Positions 8,153-16,429 of a stretch of DNA of 64,000 nucleotides are shown here, in pieces. How positions within the stretch are numbered: position 1 is the first letter of the stretch; each line of letters opens with the position of its first letter. Below the pieces are notes generated by a model. That model did not search any database. It was not told the DNA's origin and worked only from the letters and a program-made list of their open reading frames with translations. The position numbers and the translations under genes are program-made. This DNA is from an uncultured Lachnospiraceae bacterium (GTDB taxonomy: Bacteria; Bacillota; Clostridia; Lachnospirales; Lachnospiraceae): assembly GCA_902781655.1 (NCBI GenBank), contig CACZJZ010000002.1, positions 62,001 through 126,000 on the forward strand, read 5' to 3'.

Positions 8153-10024
8153 GTGTCCGAGGATAAGAAAATAAAACCTATCTTGAAATGGGCTGGCGGA
8201 AAAGGTCAGCTTTTAAAGAATATTATTCCCGAGGTCCCGTCCTCATACGGAAAATACATAGAGCCCTTTTTCGGAGGAGGTGCACTGTTTTTTGACCTGA
8301 AACCGGAGAATGCGGTAATTGCAGACAGCAATCCTGAACTAATGAACGTATATGTTCAGGTAGCGTCAAACGTAGATGCAGTAATAACCCAGTTGAAACT
8401 TTATGTAAATAATGAGGAAATGTTTTATTCGGTTCGAAGTCAGCATTGGCAGGAACTTGAGCCAGCCATCGCGGCTGCCAGAACGATTTATCTTAATAAA
8501 ACCTGTTATAACGGTTTATATCGGGTAAATAAAAAGGGAGAATTCAACACGCCTTTTGGCAGATATAAAAATCCGAAAATTTGTGATGAGGATAATCTTA
8601 GGGCTGCCTCTGAACTGCTTCAAACAGCGAAGATTGTGTGCGGCGACTATAAAGAGGTTTTAATTGAATATGCAGAGAAAGATGATTTTGTTTTTCTGGA
8701 TCCGCCATATGTTCCTGTTTCAGCGTATGCCGATTTTAAACGATATACGAAAGAGCAATTCTTTGAAAAAGATCAGCGGGAGTTGGCCGAGGAGATATCC
8801 AGGCTTCAGAGCGCCGGGGTCTATGTGTTACTGACAAATTCCAATGCAGAATTGGTGCAGGAACTTTACGGGATGTATCCGCGTGAAGTTATTCCTTCAA
8901 AACGCTATATTTCGAGCAAAGGAAATACCAGGAAGGGAGAAGACGTTATAGTAAAGGCTTATCCGTCGTCTTCGATTGATTCTGAAAATCTGACTCTTAG
9001 ATATCCTGCAACGAGATTTATGGGTTCAAAGAACAAGCTCCTCAAAGAAATCTGGAATGTTGCATCGAATTTTAAGGCAAAAACAGCCATTGACCTTTTC
9101 TCTGGCTCTGGTGTTGTAGGATATATGCTAAAGGCGCATGGCCTGGCGGTCATATCGAATGACTATATGCATATGTCATATACATTTGCAAAAGCAATGA
9201 TCGAGAATAATTCGGTAACGCTGTCAAAGGAGAGGGCTGAAAAACTTCTGGTTCAGGAAAGGAAATCAGACCATTTTGTTGCGGATACATTTGCAGGTCT
9301 TTACTTCACCAATGAAGATAATGAGCTGATAGATATATTGAGAACAAACATTCAGGCCCTACCAGACCCGTATGAAAAAGCAGTAGCCATGACCGCATTG
9401 ATCAGAGCCTGCATGAAAAAACGGCCACGGGGACTATTTACATATGTCGGATTGGGAAAATACGATGACGGGCGGAATGACCTGAAGTTATCGATGAGAG
9501 AGCAGTTCCTGAATAATGTAGATGTTGTTAATTCTGCGGTGTTTGATAACGGAAAAATAAACAAGGCTGTATGTGGAGATGCCATGGAACTTTCCGAAAC
9601 TGCAGATCTTGTTTATATAGATCCTCCTTATTATTCCCCATATTCAGATAATGAATATGTAAGACGTTATCATTTTGTTGAAGGGCTGGCCAGAGATTGG
9701 CAAGGAGTTGAGATTCAGCAGAATACAAAAACGAAGAAGTTTAAGAGCTATGCCACACCTTTTTCAACGAAGAATGGCTCTGAGGAGGCTTTCGACAGAC
9801 TTTTTGAAAAATACAAGAGCAGTGTGCTGATCGTGTCATATTCTTCAAACAGTTATCCTGATAAGGACACGATGATAGCGCTTCTTTCCAAATATAAGGC
9901 ACATGTTAATATTGTTCCGATTGATTATACATATTCATTTGGCAATCAGCGTGCAGCAACGACACACAGGAACAAAGTCCAGGAATTTCTCTTTGTGGGA
10001 TATGATGATTCAGATATGAAGTGA
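8153..10024 (+). CDS. fused double D12-class adenine-N6 DNA methyltransferase (Type IIS-like)
   Basis: The 623-residue protein contains two complete D12-type methylases in tandem. The N-terminal half is Dam-like: LKWAGGKGQLL (motif X), EPFFGGGALFF (motif I, near residue 40) and DPPYVP (motif IV, near 183). The C-terminal half has RFMGSKNKLL, DLFSGSGVVGY (near 313) and IDPPYYSPY (near 490). Such double methylases, as in M.FokI, protect asymmetric sites by modifying adenine on each strand with a different domain. Start is GTG at 8153 after GAGGTG; the ATG two bases earlier is in a dead frame. It overlaps the nuclease's possible GTG by four bases. Base composition is far more AT-rich than the backbone, a sign of transfer. 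Confidence 0.88.
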   Translation: MSEDKKIKPILKWAGGKGQLLKNIIPEVPSSYGKYIEPFFGGGALFFDLKPENAVIADSNPELMNVYVQVASNVDAVITQLKLYVNNEEMFYSVRSQHWQELEPAIAAARTIYLNKTCYNGLYRVNKKGEFNTPFGRYKNPKICDEDNLRAASELLQTAKIVCGDYKEVLIEYAEKDDFVFLDPPYVPVSAYADFKRYTKEQFFEKDQRELAEEISRLQSAGVYVLLTNSNAELVQELYGMYPREVIPSKRYISSKGNTRKGEDVIVKAYPSSSIDSENLTLRYPATRFMGSKNKLLKEIWNVASNFKAKTAIDLFSGSGVVGYMLKAHGLAVISNDYMHMSYTFAKAMIENNSVTLSKERAEKLLVQERKSDHFVADTFAGLYFTNEDNELIDILRTNIQALPDPYEKAVAMTALIRACMKKRPRGLFTYVGLGKYDDGRNDLKLSMREQFLNNVDVVNSAVFDNGKINKAVCGDAMELSETADLVYIDPPYYSPYSDNEYVRRYHFVEGLARDWQGVEIQQNTKTKKFKSYATPFSTKNGSEEAFDRLFEKYKSSVLIVSYSSNSYPDKDTMIALLSKYKAHVNIVPIDYTYSFGNQRAATTHRNKVQEFLFVGYDDSDMK

Positions 10025-10035
10025 AGGAGACGGAC

Positions 10036-11736
10036 ATGGGAATATGGCGTATAGCAAATACGGGGTTGAGAAATCCACTCAGAATGATGGACGGACTGAG
10101 ACTATATTCTCAGTCTAATCTTGTTGGAAATATTCATGGGAAAACCCAGGAACGGGCTTTGGAACGTCTGCTTGCTCAGCACCAGCTTCTAAATGTCACA
10201 GCCAAATCTGACGGTACCTATGGGCGCAAATGGCGCGGTGCCTGGAATAATTATGGGTGTGTTTATATTAAAGTCGCAAAAAAGACCGGAATAGATCAGG
10301 AAGATATAGGAAAAGCCGATGAGATCACACCTCTTGGATGGGCATTTATCAGGGCAGATACATATCCTGCGGAACAGGAGTGTTTTTTGCGTGCATTAAG
10401 CGTTCCTATGGAAGATATGGCAGATGGCAGAGCATTTTCTCCACTTCGTTGGACGCTTCAAGTTCTTCTTGAACTTGAGAAAAAGACGGGAATGCCCAGT
10501 GTTAACTTCAACGAGTTTGCCATTTATATTCAGACATCGGATCCATCATATAACCTTGATGACCTGACCGATAAAATACTGGAACTCCGCCATGAAAAAG
10601 AGAAATCAAATGCCAGGAAACTGTTTGACAGACATGCTTATGAGAAGGCGAAGGTCGATCAGAACTATGACGACAAGTATGAAAACTATAAAGAATACGC
10701 AGATATGAATTTGCGTAATCTCAGAGCATCCGGCATTTTTCAGAGGCACGGGCGTGGCATTATTATCATGAAAGAGTATCATGCCCTTGCTGAGCACCTT
10801 GCGAAGGGAACTGTATCAGATGAGCCTTTGGCAGAAAGGTATAAACGCCTTTACAATATTCCAGCTTTACCGACAGATGATCTTGAGGGGGCAAAATCTG
10901 TTTTAAGTGATCTCGTTGAAACAATGAAGCAAACAGGACTTGTGGCTGACCTGTCAGGGTTTGACCTTTCAACGACTATCGGCGTAAATTCTGCGAGAAT
11001 GAGCCTGCAGGCAAGTCTGGATAAGACCAATGAAGTAAAATATGCCGCTGAGCAGAGAAACCAGTGGCATGAAATTGCGGATTATATGGAGCTTGTCATG
11101 CGCCGGGGAGGGACTAAAACATATGATGATGGTTCGGAAATCGTAGTTCCAAAAGATGAGGCTGCAGCATATCTGGAATGGGTTGTGTGGCGATCATTTC
11201 TGGCAATTGATAGTCTTAAAAATCAGCCTGAGGAAGTTCGCTCTTTTCGGATAGATCAAGACTTCTTCCCTGTGAACACTGCGCCGGGAGGGAGACCGGA
11301 TCTAATAGCAGAATTTGAAAATTGCGTAGTTGTTGGAGAGGTTACATTATCAAGCAGCAGCCGGCAAGAAGCAATGGAAGGAGAACCTGTGCGCAGGCAC
11401 ATTGCTGAATTAATGCAAGAATACAAAAAGCCGGTATATGGACTTTTTATTGCGAATAGTGTTGATACGAATACGGCGGAAACCTTTAGAACTGGCATCT
11501 GGTACTTGAAAGATGATATTGAAATACAACTGAAGATCGTGCCGTTTACTTTGGCGCAATATAGAGAAATATTTGTGGACATGTTTGAGACCAATACTGC
11601 GTCGCCAGCAGTATTGATTGATTTAATTCAAAAGTGTGAGCAAGGAAGAGAAGAACTCAAGGCTCCTGCATGGAAGACGGAAATAAGTGAAAGACTTAGA
11701 AGATATGCAGAAGCGTTGATCAATATGCAGAAATAG
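10036..11736 (+). CDS. AlwI-family Type IIS restriction endonuclease
   Basis: A 566-residue protein that I place in the AlwI/BstNBI-like nuclease family by its C-terminal catalytic block: RPDLIAEFE, then VVGEVTLSSSSRQ, then MEGEP. The spacing Asp, Glu at +13, Glu at +26 matches what I recall for the BspD6I/BstNBI active site, with E-V-T in place of the usual E-x-K of PD-(D/E)XK enzymes. The N-terminal two thirds would hold the DNA-recognition region. The ATG at 10036 follows AAGGAGA at good spacing; a GTG at 10021 overlapping the methylase stop is the alternative. The partner is the adjacent double methylase. The recognition sequence cannot be read from the protein; family precedents are short asymmetric sites such as GGATC or GAGTC. 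Confidence 0.82.
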   Translation: MGIWRIANTGLRNPLRMMDGLRLYSQSNLVGNIHGKTQERALERLLAQHQLLNVTAKSDGTYGRKWRGAWNNYGCVYIKVAKKTGIDQEDIGKADEITPLGWAFIRADTYPAEQECFLRALSVPMEDMADGRAFSPLRWTLQVLLELEKKTGMPSVNFNEFAIYIQTSDPSYNLDDLTDKILELRHEKEKSNARKLFDRHAYEKAKVDQNYDDKYENYKEYADMNLRNLRASGIFQRHGRGIIIMKEYHALAEHLAKGTVSDEPLAERYKRLYNIPALPTDDLEGAKSVLSDLVETMKQTGLVADLSGFDLSTTIGVNSARMSLQASLDKTNEVKYAAEQRNQWHEIADYMELVMRRGGTKTYDDGSEIVVPKDEAAAYLEWVVWRSFLAIDSLKNQPEEVRSFRIDQDFFPVNTAPGGRPDLIAEFENCVVVGEVTLSSSSRQEAMEGEPVRRHIAELMQEYKKPVYGLFIANSVDTNTAETFRTGIWYLKDDIEIQLKIVPFTLAQYREIFVDMFETNTASPAVLIDLIQKCEQGREELKAPAWKTEISERLRRYAEALINMQK

Positions 11737-11779
11737 GGTGTATGAGGGGACTCCAATTGAAGAGGTTGAGGCATATGCC

Positions 11780-11801
11780 GGTTGGCGGCGCGTCAATCCT
11801 T
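11780..11801. repeat. 22-bp direct repeat, right copy
   Basis: This is identical to 7757-7778. Here the minus-strand TTGACG has no -10 box at the right distance, so only the left copy works as a promoter. Backbone composition resumes directly after this copy. Confidence 0.9.
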
Positions 11802-11806
11802 ATATC

Positions 11807-11835
11807 CTGACAAAAGGGCGGCGGTCTGCTATGAT
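11807..11835 (+). promoter_or_regulatory. promoter of the MacAB-like operon
   Basis: CTGACA (11807-11812) and TATGAT (11830-11835) are 17 bases apart on the plus strand. Before the island arrived, this promoter and the minus-strand sulfur promoter would have stood back to back across one copy of the 22-bp repeat. It predicts a leader of about 140 nt before the adaptor gene. Confidence 0.6.
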
Positions 11836-11940
11836 GAAACGGAATGTGTTTCAGAAATGGCCAGACAGAAAGCGGGACAGACGGCCGGCAGTACCGCACG
11901 GCTGCGGAGACAGGTTTTCAAGTGGCGTGGCAACGCAATC

Positions 11941-11967
11941 GGCAAAACCGCATCCGCGGATTTTGCC
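11941..11967 (+). promoter_or_regulatory. stable hairpin next to the ribosome site of the export adaptor
   Basis: GGCAAAA-CCGC-ATCC-GCGG-A-TTTTGCC folds into an 11-bp stem with one bulged base and a 4-nt loop. It stops four bases before GGAGGAGA, the ribosome site of the ATG at 11984. There is no T-run, so a translational or RNA-stability role is more likely than termination. Confidence 0.5.
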
Positions 11968-11983
11968 TCAGCGGAGGAGAAGT

Positions 11984-13549
11984 ATGAAGAAAAGATGGAA
12001 GATTCTGATTCCAGTGGCGGTGGCAGCAGCTGCCGTGGGCGGAGCGGCAGCCGCGGGCGTGGGACCGTTTGGGGCAAAGAATGCGTTCAGCGGATACACC
12101 CAGGCGGACGCGGAACTCGGCAATATCGAGACATACCGCAGCTTCACGGGAAAAATCGAGCCGGTGACGGAGCGGAATGTTCTGCCGGATCTCACCGGGA
12201 TCAAGATCAAGGCGGTCGATGTCGAGGAGGGAGACGAGGTCAAAGCCGGGGACAAGCTGGTGGAGCTTGACCAGGACACGATCAGCGAGCAGATCAAGGA
12301 ACTCGAGGCGTCGATGTCCGCAACGGAGAAGGCAAACGCCCTTCAGATTCAGACTGCCCAGCAGCAGTACAACGACTATAAATCTAACATCGACAGTGGA
12401 AACAACACGGCGATCCAGTCGGCCTCGCAGCAGATCGACGCGGCCTTCTCAGGCCTCGTCTCCGCACAGCAGGCCTACAATAACGAGGTGAAGCTCAACA
12501 ACGCAGGCCTGTCGCAGACAATTCTCTCCGCGATGCAGGCGGTGGACTCCGCGTATGCGCAGCTGCAGTCCGCGGAGCTGCAGCAGTCGCAGGCGGAAGG
12601 ACAGCTCAAGGCCTACGGCGATCTCAATGCCGTGAACGGGTATAATCCGAACCAGGCTTCCGTGGATACGGCCGTCCTCTCGGTTTCCCAGGCGCAGACC
12701 GGATACAACAATGCGCTGGACAGCTACAAGGCCGCGAAGATGAATGAGGAGAACAGCCTGACATCGCTGTTTGACCAGCTCATCACGGCACAGGAGAGCT
12801 ATATCAACGCGCTGGAATCCTACAATACTTCGGTCAAGCAGGCGGATCAGCAGCTGAATTCCTACAATCTTTCCGTGCAGCAGGCATATGCCAACTCCGA
12901 CAGCAGCGTCAACGAGCTCAAGCTCGCGGACCTGTACCGCCAGCTGGACGAGTGCACCGTGACGGCGCCGATCGACGGCGTGGTCACCTCCGTCGGCGCA
13001 AAGGTCGGCGACCTCTCCGGGACAAACGTCCTCGCCGTCGTCACGAGTTTTGACAAGATGAAGGTCGTCGTCAAAATCAATGAGTATGACATTGACGGCG
13101 TCAGTGTCGGAAGCCCTCTGGAACTCACGGTCAATGCGACAGGCGACAAATACACCGGCAAAATCACAAAGATCAGCCGCGAGGCGACGACGGAGAACGG
13201 CGTCTCCTATTTCATGGCGGACGTGGAGTTCGACGGCAGCGAGAACGCCCGCGGCGGCATGAGCGTGGAGGCAAAGCTGACCATCAACGATCTCAAGCAG
13301 GTCGTGACGGTGCCGAATGAGGCTGTACAGACCGCGCCGGACGGCTCCGCGTTTGTCTATGTGGCGTCGGAGGACGGCAAGAATCTTGACCAGCGCACGG
13401 TGACGCTCGGACCGACCGACGGCACGAATGTCCAGATCACGGACGGTCTGGAACAGGGAGAGACATATTATTACAAGGCGCCGGTACCGGGTGCGGATCT
13501 GTCGATGTCGGTGCAGGAAGAGAATGCGGACGTCGGCGGAACGGAGTGA
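11984..13549 (+). CDS. HlyD/MacA-like efflux adaptor subunit
   Basis: The 521-residue protein has a short cytoplasmic start (MKKRWK), one membrane anchor of Ile, Val and Ala, then an extracytoplasmic part. Two lipoyl half-motifs (around LPDLTGIKIKAVDVEEGDEV and TVTAPIDGVVTSVGAKVGD) flank a long Gln/Ala-rich coiled-coil hairpin (about residues 100-310), followed by a beta-barrel and a membrane-proximal domain. This is the standard MacA/HlyD order. The ATG at 11984 has GGAGGAGA at proper spacing. The ATPase and permease follow at once, so the three genes should form one exporter of peptides, lipids or drugs; the substrate is unknown. Confidence 0.88.
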   Translation: MKKRWKILIPVAVAAAAVGGAAAAGVGPFGAKNAFSGYTQADAELGNIETYRSFTGKIEPVTERNVLPDLTGIKIKAVDVEEGDEVKAGDKLVELDQDTISEQIKELEASMSATEKANALQIQTAQQQYNDYKSNIDSGNNTAIQSASQQIDAAFSGLVSAQQAYNNEVKLNNAGLSQTILSAMQAVDSAYAQLQSAELQQSQAEGQLKAYGDLNAVNGYNPNQASVDTAVLSVSQAQTGYNNALDSYKAAKMNEENSLTSLFDQLITAQESYINALESYNTSVKQADQQLNSYNLSVQQAYANSDSSVNELKLADLYRQLDECTVTAPIDGVVTSVGAKVGDLSGTNVLAVVTSFDKMKVVVKINEYDIDGVSVGSPLELTVNATGDKYTGKITKISREATTENGVSYFMADVEFDGSENARGGMSVEAKLTINDLKQVVTVPNEAVQTAPDGSAFVYVASEDGKNLDQRTVTLGPTDGTNVQITDGLEQGETYYYKAPVPGADLSMSVQEENADVGGTE

Positions 13550-13600
13550 AGCTTGACATTGTCCCGATGCGCCGCAAGAAGCGCGGCATGGAGTACAGGA

Positions 13601-14356
13601 ATGACAGAAAATCAGGCGGAAATCAAAGAAAGCAGCGCCGCGCCGGCGGCGGATCCGGGTGCCGGAGAGCGGATCCTTTCGATGCGCGGCATCACGAAGG
13701 ATTATGTGATGGGTTCCGAGGTATCCCATGTGCTGAAGGGGATTGATCTCGATGTGAACCGCGGAGAATTTCTGGCCGTGCTCGGGCCGTCCGGATCCGG
13801 CAAATCGACGCTGATGAACATCATCGGCTGTCTGGATGTGCCGACAGCGGGAGAGTACTGGCTCTCCGGGCGTCGGATCGCAGACCAGTCGGAAAAGCAG
13901 CTCGCCAGAATCCGGAACCGCGAGATCGGGTTTGTCTTTCAGGCGTTTCAGCTTCTGCAGAAGCAGTCCGCGCGGGAGAATGTCGAGCTTCCACTGATCT
14001 ATGCGGGCATGCCGGAACGACAGCGGAAGGAGCGGGTGGAGGAGATGCTCGAGCGCGTGGGACTCGCGGATAAAATGGACTATCTGCCGAATCAGCTGTC
14101 CGGCGGACAACAGCAGAGAGTCGCGATCGCGCGGGCTATTTCCACGAATCCGACGATTCTCCTCGCGGATGAGCCGACCGGCGCGCTGGACCAGACGACA
14201 GGACATCAGGTCATGGATCTCTTTCACGATCTGAATGAGGAAGGAAGAACGATCATCATGATCACGCACGACCGCCATATCGCGGCGCACGCAAGAAGAA
14301 TCGTCCGGATTCTGGACGGCAATCTGCTGGAGGGCGGAGAGCTGGAGGATGCGTGA
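13601..14356 (+). CDS. MacB/LolD-type ABC transporter ATPase
   Basis: The 251-residue ATPase shows Walker [11 protein letters not shown]-loop VFQAFQLL, signature LSGGQQQR, Walker [13 protein letters not shown] and the switch histidine in ITHD. The short motif [21 protein letters not shown] at the N-terminus and the absence of membrane segments fit the MacB/LolD (FtsE-like) class that works with an FtsX-fold permease. I use the ATG at 13601 ([10 protein letters not shown]) because the frame upstream overlaps a proline/arginine-poor region with no ribosome site. It lies 51 bases after the adaptor gene and 80 bases before the permease gene. Confidence 0.9.
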   Translation: MTENQAEIKESSAAPAADPGAGERILSMRGITKDYVMGSEVSHVLKGIDLDVNRGEFLAVLGPSGSGKSTLMNIIGCLDVPTAGEYWLSGRRIADQSEKQLARIRNREIGFVFQAFQLLQKQSARENVELPLIYAGMPERQRKERVEEMLERVGLADKMDYLPNQLSGGQQQRVAIARAISTNPTILLADEPTGALDQTTGHQVMDLFHDLNEEGRTIIMITHDRHIAAHARRIVRILDGNLLEGGELEDA

Positions 14357-14436
14357 GGCAGGCTGGCGGAAAGGATAGCTGGCATGACAGAGATTGGCAC
14401 AGAGGAGCGCTGAAGTGCAGAAAGGCAGTCTGATTC

Positions 14437-15630
14437 ATGGGAGGAGTTTTCGGGCAGAGCTTCAAAATGTCTCTGCAGAACATCAAATCGAATAAAATGC
14501 GGTCGTTTCTGACGATGCTCGGCATTATCATCGGCGTTGCGGCGGTGATCGCGCTTGTCACAATCGTGCAGGGAGTGACCGACTATGTGATGGACCAGTT
14601 CTCCGGGCTTGGCGCCGGGACGATCCAGGTGAACATTCCGGGCACTGCCCTGAAGGTGGGATTGACGGAGCGTGATCTTGACACGCTCCGCGGCGTGGAG
14701 GGAACAGCCGGCGTCTCGCCGCAGGTGTCTCTGATGTCTGCCGCGGAGGTGGACGGAGAGGTTTACAAGAAAATCTCAGTTGACGGAGAGAGCGCCATCT
14801 ACTTCCTCAACAATGATGTGATGGAGAGCGGACGCCCCTTCGGCGCGGCGGACATGGGAGGGAATGCCTACGTCTGTATCGTGGACCACACCTTCATCCG
14901 GAAGGCGCTGTGGGGAAAGAAGGTATTGGGAAGTACGATCCGGCTCGGCGGCTACGAATATAAGATTGTCGGCGTCCGGAAGGACAGTGATTCCATGCTG
15001 GACGCCTATACGGACACAAGCTCGTACGACGGCACGATTATGATTCCCTACGCCAACGCGATGAACATGAGCGGAGCCTCCGGGATCACCAGCGCGGAGG
15101 TCTATATCGCGAAGGACGCCACCTCCGGCACTGTGGAGAAGAACCTGCGGAAGGCACTGAACGGCATCTTCAATGATGCGGACAACGCGTTCAGCATTTT
15201 CAATATGGAAAGCCTGATGAAATCGATCAACACCACCAAAGCCATGATGCAGGCGATGCTGGGCGGCATCGCGTCCATCGCGCTTCTGGTCGGCGGCATC
15301 GGCATCATGAACATGATGCTCGTTTCGGTCTCTGAGCGCACGAAGGAAATCGGCCTGCGCAAGGCACTCGGCGCGGAGCCGGCCCGCATTCAGACCCTGT
15401 TCCTGTTTGAAGCGGTCACGCTCTCCGTGTTCGGCGGACTGATCGGCGTCGGCATCGGCGAGTTCCTTGCCGCAGTCGGTTCCCTGGCGCTCAAAATCAA
15501 GTTTTCCTTCTCCCCCGGCGCGGTGCTGCTGGGACTCGGGTTTTCTCTCGGCGTCGGCATCGTATTCGGCTGGGCGCCGGCGAGACGGGCGAGCCGTCTG
15601 AATCCGATCGATGCGCTGAGGAGCGAGTAA
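14437..15630 (+). CDS. MacB-like FtsX-fold ABC permease
   Basis: A 397-residue membrane protein. One transmembrane helix near residues 22-45 (MLGIIIGVAAVIALVTIV) is followed by a large extracytoplasmic MacB periplasmic-core-like domain (about 50-265) and three helices at the C-terminus, ending in PARRASRLNPIDALRSE, the usual FtsX ending. This is the ABC3-type mechanotransmission permease rather than a classic importer. With the upstream ATPase and HlyD-like adaptor it completes a tripartite-style exporter adapted to a single-membrane cell. Confidence 0.9.
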   Translation: MGGVFGQSFKMSLQNIKSNKMRSFLTMLGIIIGVAAVIALVTIVQGVTDYVMDQFSGLGAGTIQVNIPGTALKVGLTERDLDTLRGVEGTAGVSPQVSLMSAAEVDGEVYKKISVDGESAIYFLNNDVMESGRPFGAADMGGNAYVCIVDHTFIRKALWGKKVLGSTIRLGGYEYKIVGVRKDSDSMLDAYTDTSSYDGTIMIPYANAMNMSGASGITSAEVYIAKDATSGTVEKNLRKALNGIFNDADNAFSIFNMESLMKSINTTKAMMQAMLGGIASIALLVGGIGIMNMMLVSVSERTKEIGLRKALGAEPARIQTLFLFEAVTLSVFGGLIGVGIGEFLAAVGSLALKIKFSFSPGAVLLGLGFSLGVGIVFGWAPARRASRLNPIDALRSE

Positions 15631-15669
15631 GGCATAAAACCGCTGGAAAGGGCGGCATGAGGTATCAGC

Positions 15670-16368
15670 ATGAAGAATAGAAGAAATCAGAAAGACAGTC
15701 ACGGCGGCAACAGCAGATGCAATCACAGCGGCAATCGAATCGGCAGACTGGCGGCAGGACTTCTGACCGCATCCATCGGCATCGCGGCACTCTGCGGGAC
15801 TACTCTCGAGGCACAGGCTGCGGCGAAATATGATTCCCGCTGGACAGATCCGATGTCCTGGGAGGATACGATCGAGCCGGAGCTTCTGGTTGAAACCGAC
15901 AACAACATGATTTATCAGCAGCTCCGGCTCTGCATGCGGTACCGGGTCATCCCGGAGGGAGACATCTGGGATTTGAATCAGGCGCGCCGCGTCAAGATGC
16001 CGGTGGAGGTCATGAAGAAGCTCTATGACGGCGGATATATCTCCGGCTATCTTTACAAAAAATTCAGCGGCGAGATCTGGAACTGGAATGATCTGAAGGA
16101 CGTCTTCGATCCGGTTTGGTATTACAACGCGCAGAAGAGCCGGCTTGCGGGGGTCATTGCGCCGGACGACTATGTGAGCCTCACACTCGACTTCATTGGC
16201 AACGGCATGCCGAACGGATGGCGGGGCAGCGCGGATTTTGACCCGGTGTATTACCGGAAGCAGTATCAGGATCTCGACAAGCTGTACGGCGACGACTGGG
16301 CAAAATATTACAACCATTACATTCTGTATGGTCTCTACGAGGGGAGGACCGGCACGAAAAAGCCGTGA
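15670..16368 (+). CDS. secreted protein with tryptophan/tyrosine-rich C-terminal repeats
   Basis: A 232-residue exported protein. A basic start, a hydrophobic core (LAAGLLTASIGIAAL) and AQA|AA give a clear Sec signal peptide cleaved near residue 50. The mature part carries two related aromatic blocks, FDPVWYYNAQ and FDPVYYRKQYQDL, ending in HYILYGLYEGRTG. This FDxxYY...G...EGR pattern recurs in surface proteins of Clostridia, but I know no assigned function. It sits 39 bases after the exporter permease on the same strand, so it may be co-transcribed with or handled by that exporter; this is only positional evidence. Confidence 0.72.
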   Translation: MKNRRNQKDSHGGNSRCNHSGNRIGRLAAGLLTASIGIAALCGTTLEAQAAAKYDSRWTDPMSWEDTIEPELLVETDNNMIYQQLRLCMRYRVIPEGDIWDLNQARRVKMPVEVMKKLYDGGYISGYLYKKFSGEIWNWNDLKDVFDPVWYYNAQKSRLAGVIAPDDYVSLTLDFIGNGMPNGWRGSADFDPVYYRKQYQDLDKLYGDDWAKYYNHYILYGLYEGRTGTKKP

Positions 16369-16429
16369 TGGAAAAGTCAGGACGGCGTGACGAAGATGGA
16401 ATGAAGCAGGGCGGCACGGGGGATAGGGT

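Noticed and set aside
11738..11983. 82-codon N-terminal extension of the HlyD-like protein
   Set aside because: It crosses the 22-bp repeat and the predicted promoter and hairpin, while a proper ribosome site and membrane anchor start at 11984.
12449..14290. 613-codon minus-strand open frame opposite the exporter genes
   Set aside because: Antisense to an adaptor and an ATPase with full motif sets; no start signal.
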